A stretch of 64,000 nt of DNA. Origin: Clostridia bacterium. GTDB taxonomy: Bacteria; Bacillota; Clostridia; Christensenellales; Borkfalkiaceae. Made by a program: the position numbers and the translations under genes. The stretch's first letter is position 1. Each line of letters begins with the position of its first letter. Location of the stretch: assembly GCA_029055875.1 (NCBI GenBank), contig JAIDCJ010000006.1, positions 1-64,000 on the forward strand. Direction: 5' to 3'. A model generated the notes under the pieces. That model had not been told where the DNA came from. It did no database searches and was given only the letters and a program-made list of their open reading frames with translations. Below are positions 60,228 to 64,000 of the stretch, piece by piece.

Positions 60228-60255
60228 ACCTCCGATACATCTATTTTGCGGAGGT
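60228..60255 (-). promoter_or_regulatory. hairpin that covers the ribosome binding site of the 50-aa gene
   Basis: On the minus strand ACCTCCG (60249-60255) pairs with CGGAGGT (60228-60234), which holds the Shine-Dalgarno of the gene starting at 60221. The loop is 14 bases and AT-rich. The structure could hide the site until an RNA or a translating ribosome opens it. Confidence 0.4.
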
Positions 60256-60275
60256 TTTTGTATTTTATACCCGCA

Positions 60276-61094
60276 TTACAAAATTGCGAGAACGTCCAGC
60301 CAGAAACAGGTAAGTGAAAGCAATACGAGATAGAGCGCAAACCATTTATAGTTTGCCTTGCTGATGACTTTCAGCATGAACTTAATGGCAAGGAACCCGA
60401 ACACGGCGGCTGTAATAACGCCCACTACCATGCCGATAATTTCGTTCGTTCCGCAGACGAGCTTTGTGGTTTCACCGGGGAAAATGATATCTTTAAGCTC
60501 CAAAACGAAGCTGCCCAAAATGACGGGTATGCTCATAAGGAAAGAGAACTTTGCAATGTTCTCGGGCTTCGCGCCCGAAGCCGTGCCCGCAAAGATGGTA
60601 GAGCCACTCCGCGAAATTCCGGGGAAGAGCGCAACCGCCTGCATAAGCCCCATAGAAATCGTGTTCTTCCAGCCGAGCGGCGTATGCTTTTTGCGGCGTT
60701 TTGCGATCAGCTCGGTGATAAGCAGCATGAGCGCAGTCAGTGCAAAGCAGATTGCAAGATATAACAGCGCCCTTTCGCCTGCAAAGATTTCTTCGATATA
60801 ATCGTTACAAAGCAACCCCACGACCGCCGCGGGAATGGTTGCAACGATAAGCATAAGAAGCGTTTTGAACGGCTTTTTGAAGAGTGCGAGAATATCCTTT
60901 CTGAACACAATCAAAACCGAAATCAGCGTGCCGAAATGGAGCATGATATTCACGAACATCAAGCTGCCCTCGTCATAGCCGAGCACTTTCTGCAACAGCG
61001 TTAAATGTCCGCTTGACGAAACGGGCAGGAACTCTGTGAGTCCCTGCACCGCACCTAATATAAACGTTTTCCAAATCGCTTCAAAAAGCGTCAT
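60276..61094 (-). CDS. uppP: undecaprenyl-diphosphate phosphatase UppP (BacA)
   Basis: The 272-aa integral membrane protein dephosphorylates undecaprenyl pyrophosphate to recycle the wall lipid carrier. QGLTEFLPVSSSGHL and the second repeat motif PGISRSGSTI are the catalytic blocks. About eight membrane segments. It is close to the MurG-like gene, which also uses undecaprenyl lipid. It gives basal bacitracin resistance in other bacteria. Confidence 0.94.
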   Translation of the reverse strand: MTLFEAIWKTFILGAVQGLTEFLPVSSSGHLTLLQKVLGYDEGSLMFVNIMLHFGTLISVLIVFRKDILALFKKPFKTLLMLIVATIPAAVVGLLCNDYIEEIFAGERALLYLAICFALTALMLLITELIAKRRKKHTPLGWKNTISMGLMQAVALFPGISRSGSTIFAGTASGAKPENIAKFSFLMSIPVILGSFVLELKDIIFPGETTKLVCGTNEIIGMVVGVITAAVFGFLAIKFMLKVISKANYKWFALYLVLLSLTCFWLDVLAIL

Positions 61095-61109
61095 AACCGC
61101 TCCAATTGA

Positions 61110-63179
61110 TTAAGAGTCTATATTCAATAAATCGTTAAATGCTTTCTCGTAAATCGTCTTACAATCGCTGTACGCGTTTGTAATCATGTTCTGACGGTTC
61201 GAGCTGTATTCGCTCACCTTATCAGCCTTTATCGATTCGTAGAAATAATAGGAGAAGGTTCCCTCTTTTTCACGGTCATCGTGATTGTAATCGAAAGGTC
61301 TAATTTCGCCGTTTCCGTTATCCTTGAACGAGAACGTGCAGTAGATGATATGCCAACCGTAGTCGGAAGGAACGATATAGTAAGTTCCCGCACCGCCCTC
61401 GCACGCCTTCTGCGATGCATATTCAAACTCGTCCACAAAGCTGGTTTTACCCGTTACGATGGAATAACCGAGGTAAGGGTTCAAGCCCGCCGTATCGGTA
61501 TTATACGCAAACGAAAGCTCGTTTATGATGGAGAACGCATTATTTTCAGGCGTGCCTGCAACGAACATTTGGTTCGCATCGAAGTCCTTGCCAAAACCGA
61601 CTTTTCCCGCATAGTAGACGAAATTTTTATATTCTACTTTGTTATCATTATTATAATAATTCGTTTGCGTGTAGTAATCGCTTCTCTTCGCCTCGACGTT
61701 GGAAATCGTAAGTCCCGCAGATTTGAGGTAGCCTTCCATTTCGTCGATAAAATCGTCGATTGTGATTTTGTTGGGAGCAAGCTCGTAGGTTCCGTCTTCG
61801 TTCTTATGAACGTAGCCGTTGTAGGTGTACTTGCCGTAGTAGTTCTTCATGGGCTCGTACTTAGGATTTTCGTCTTCCGTATTCAGGCTCTCTTCAAAGA
61901 AGAGGTACGTGCGACCATCAACACCGCCCGTATATCCCGTGCCCTCATAAGCATAATCTTTTTCGCCGTTGAACCAGCTTCCGCGCTGATCGGTCGCCGT
62001 AAGTTTTTCGAGAATGCTTGCACGCTGTTTGAAGGAATTGCCCTGCGTATCGTCTGCATCGGGTTTTAAGTTACTTACCTGTGCCGACTGCAACGCGCTG
62101 AACGGAAGCAGAATATTGATTACGTAACCGTAATTTGCTTCGGGAGCAGTAAGCAGGAAGGTATCGTTGGAAATGCTGTCGAGCTTGGATTCAAAGGAAG
62201 ACTTGTCCGCCTCGTACGCTGCCGACTGATCGTTATAGCGATTGTCGTATTTTTCTTTAACCGATTCCTTTGTAATTGCGTTTTCCGCTTGCTTCTCAAA
62301 CTCTTTGGCAAGTTTGGAAATGATTGCGCTCTCGTAAGAGGATTTACGCTCGTATTCAAAATAAGCGAGCTTCTCAATATCATTCGTGTTCTCGCCTTCC
62401 GAAAGAAGATTATACGAGCGGAGCTGCGTAAGAAGATCGTCATATGCGCGCTTACGGCTCGTTGCCGTGGAACCGTCTAATGCCTCATAGGTGCCACAGT
62501 CGTCGGGCTTATTCTTTCCCGTATATACTTTATATTCCGCGTCGAAGTAGTCGCTATTCGTTGTTTCTACGCCCGTGGGAAGCGTGCGCTGTTCCTCCGT
62601 AGAAGAAGAGTTGTCGTCTTCCGAATCGATATATTTGGGTTCGTTTGCATCGAGCGTGTTGTTGAAGATACGACGCGTGGCATAGAGTGCGCGCGCTTCT
62701 TCATCAGGCGTGAGGAAGTAGGAAAGGCCTGCCAACTCGTCGCCTTTCGTCTTGCCCGCTTCCACTGCTGCGTTGAAGCCCGCAACGGTATAGGGTTGAT
62801 TGTTCTCGTCCTCTACGCCCTCTCTGATAAAGTAGATCATGGCGTACTGAACGTCGAGCTGACGAATCGTAAGGCTCTGGATAATCCATTCAAACGTGTC
62901 GGCATATGACCAGTTGTTATAGTTCTGATACGTAGAGCCGTAGTCCTGATAATAAGCGAGCATGTCGCGCTTGAGAATCTGCGTTTCGCTGACAACGTCT
63001 TTATAGTCTGCGTACATTCCGCCCTCGGCAAATGCACTGCTGCGGGTAATATCTACCGTAGCGACTACCTGCGCCAAATCTTTATTGGTATCTCTGGTGA
63101 TCAAATTGCATCCGACGAAACACCCGCTCATCAATGCGCCCGCAAGCACAAGGGCTATTGCTTTTTTCGTTTTCTTCAT
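61110..63179 (-). CDS. large PrsA-like lipoprotein
   Basis: A 689-aa lipoprotein with lipobox MSGC, Cys20. The N-terminal half has SurA-like segments (SETQILKRDMLAYYQDYG, DTFEWIIQSL). Later regions include a long charged coil (about 290-330). GTYYIVPSDYGWHIIYCTF near 640 resembles the end of a PpiC/parvulin domain (YGYHII). It is preceded by mfd on the same strand, where Firmicutes often carry prsA-like genes. It likely helps fold exported proteins, though parvulin active-site residues are not clearly complete. A promoter is visible at 63236-63264. Confidence 0.6.
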   Translation of the reverse strand: MKKTKKAIALVLAGALMSGCFVGCNLITRDTNKDLAQVVATVDITRSSAFAEGGMYADYKDVVSETQILKRDMLAYYQDYGSTYQNYNNWSYADTFEWIIQSLTIRQLDVQYAMIYFIREGVEDENNQPYTVAGFNAAVEAGKTKGDELAGLSYFLTPDEEARALYATRRIFNNTLDANEPKYIDSEDDNSSSTEEQRTLPTGVETTNSDYFDAEYKVYTGKNKPDDCGTYEALDGSTATSRKRAYDDLLTQLRSYNLLSEGENTNDIEKLAYFEYERKSSYESAIISKLAKEFEKQAENAITKESVKEKYDNRYNDQSAAYEADKSSFESKLDSISNDTFLLTAPEANYGYVINILLPFSALQSAQVSNLKPDADDTQGNSFKQRASILEKLTATDQRGSWFNGEKDYAYEGTGYTGGVDGRTYLFFEESLNTEDENPKYEPMKNYYGKYTYNGYVHKNEDGTYELAPNKITIDDFIDEMEGYLKSAGLTISNVEAKRSDYYTQTNYYNNDNKVEYKNFVYYAGKVGFGKDFDANQMFVAGTPENNAFSIINELSFAYNTDTAGLNPYLGYSIVTGKTSFVDEFEYASQKACEGGAGTYYIVPSDYGWHIIYCTFSFKDNGNGEIRPFDYNHDDREKEGTFSYYFYESIKADKVSEYSSNRQNMITNAYSDCKTIYEKAFNDLLNIDS

Positions 63180-63235
63180 TCTTAGCTCCGCTAAATTTTC
63201 GTTTGTGCGTAATATCGCACACTAATACTTTTTCT

Positions 63236-63264
63236 ATTATAACCCATTTTTCAAAAATGTGCAA
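63236..63264 (-). promoter_or_regulatory. promoter of the PrsA-like lipoprotein gene
   Basis: On the minus strand TTGCAC (63259-63264) and TATAAT (63236-63241) are 17 bases apart. In the leader GTGCG and CGCAC form an inverted repeat around TAATAT at about 63204-63219, a possible operator or small hairpin. Confidence 0.6.
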
Positions 63265-63281
63265 TGATTTCAACGGAAAAT

Positions 63282-64000
63282 TCACGCGAAAGTTTGCGCA
63301 AATTTCAAAAATTTGGTCATAAGCACCATAACTTTACTGCCGTCGCCCATCATTTTGAAACGCAGGACGGGTGCGCTCGTCATATCGAGTGCGATATATT
63401 CGCGGTAGCGGTCCATTGCGCCCGCAAGCCGTTCGTCGGAAAGCGCGCCGAGCGTAGCAAATTCCAACGCGCCGCCGCGCCGATCCACCGAGATTTTTTT
63501 GACGCCGAAGCCGGACGCATAAGACTTCAAAAGCGCAATTACGAGAAGATTGAGCGTTTCGCTTGGAAGCGGGCCGTACTCCTCTTCCATGGAAACGCAT
63601 ACCCGCTTGTAGTCGTCCGCGCCGCGGATTTCGGCAATCTGCTTATAACAGTCCATGCGCCCTGCGTTTGATTCCACGTACTTTTCGGGAATGAACGCCG
63701 TTGCTTTGATATCCAAATCGACGCTCTCCTGCTTGATACCCGTGAGCTCCTCTTTGAGGATTTTCGCATACAGCTCGTAGCCCACCTTATCCATGTGACC
63801 GTGCTGCTCTGCGCCGAGCACGTTACCCGCGCCGCGGATCTCCAAATCGCGCATGGCAATTTTGAATCCCGAACCGAGCTCGGTAAACTGCATCATTGCC
63901 TTCAACCGCTCTGCGGCGTTCTCCGTCATTACCCTTTCGGGCTTATAGGTGAAATACGCGTGCGCCAAACGCGAGCTGCGCCCCACCCGCCCGCGAAGCT
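63282..64000 (-). CDS. mfd: transcription-repair coupling factor Mfd, C-terminal part
   Basis: The visible 3' part encodes the last roughly 235 residues; the gene continues past the window edge, so the N-terminus is not seen. RGRVGRSSR and GSGFKIAMRDLEIRGAGN are from the second motor and TRG motif of Mfd. VNVGYELYAKIL-like residues and the C-terminal D7 domain follow. Mfd removes stalled RNA polymerase and recruits UvrA. The stop is 102 bases before the PrsA-like gene start. Confidence 0.93.
   Translation of the reverse strand, partial: LRGRVGRSSRLAHAYFTYKPERVMTENAAERLKAMMQFTELGSGFKIAMRDLEIRGAGNVLGAEQHGHMDKVGYELYAKILKEELTGIKQESVDLDIKATAFIPEKYVESNAGRMDCYKQIAEIRGADDYKRVCVSMEEEYGPLPSETLNLLVIALLKSYASGFGVKKISVDRRGGALEFATLGALSDERLAGAMDRYREYIALDMTSAPVLRFKMMGDGSKVMVLMTKFLKFAQTFA

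Overview
The window looks like a chromosomal segment of a spore-forming Clostridia-type Firmicute of intermediate GC. Sporulation genes (spoIVA, spoVAD, spoVAE, yunB, a ylmC/ymxH gene), Gram-positive type LepB, YwlE, RsfS, NadD-YqeK and DnaD proteins, and SD-led genes with TTGACA-17-TATAAT promoters all point that way. The Christensenellales are a plausible but unproven home. Most genes lie on the minus strand, with short plus-strand interruptions.

Layout. 1-500: a candidate small RNA unit with its own promoter and terminator, a repeat element, and tRNA-Leu. 0.5-15.6 kb: a long minus-strand run reading from sbcD through sbcC, a hydrolase-like gene, DUF951, lepB, pepF, dnaB, tsaC, ywlE, rpiB and a DUF1538 membrane protein with its PII-like partner to an S51 peptidase. 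15.7-17.9 kb: dnaD-like gene and ylmC. 18.0-24.2 kb: an AT-rich accessory island with a three-gene ABC-3C defence operon (nuclease-type effector, middle component, hook-bearing ABC ATPase), a CoiA-like nuclease and a KilA-N protein. The island lies between two copies of a hairpin repeat and ends at tRNA-Arg. 24.4-24.7 kb: a tRNA-Arg relic and a DnaA-box cluster. 24.7-27.0 kb: NusG-II, ApbE and a lipoprotein with a flavinylation motif. 27.1-38.7 kb: spoVAE/AD, an HtrA-like protease, tsaD, prfB, secA, a DeoC-like gene, rsfS, nadD-yqeK. 38.7-52.6 kb: nnr, birA, recX, a ComEC-like MBL protein, a UDP-sugar pyrophosphorylase, a uL15-like fusion protein, spoIVA, HEAT and TPR proteins, hslO, a methyltransferase and a membrane protein. 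52.7-55.8 kb: lysine-riboswitch-controlled asd-dapA-dapB on the plus strand. 55.8-64 kb: galE, tRNA-Thr, a predicted amidase, a MurG-like gene, yunB, a tiny Cys-containing protein, uppP, a PrsA-like lipoprotein and the 3' part of mfd, which runs off the window.

The most notable material is the ABC-3C island with its flanking tRNA-associated hairpin repeats. Others are the ApbE/flavin-lipoprotein pair, a DnaA-box cluster away from dnaA, the uL15 fusion, and several family members that have lost key residues: a DeoC-like protein without its lysines, a hydrolase without its nucleophile, and SbcC without its zinc hook. All calls come from reading sequence and translations; no search or computation was run.
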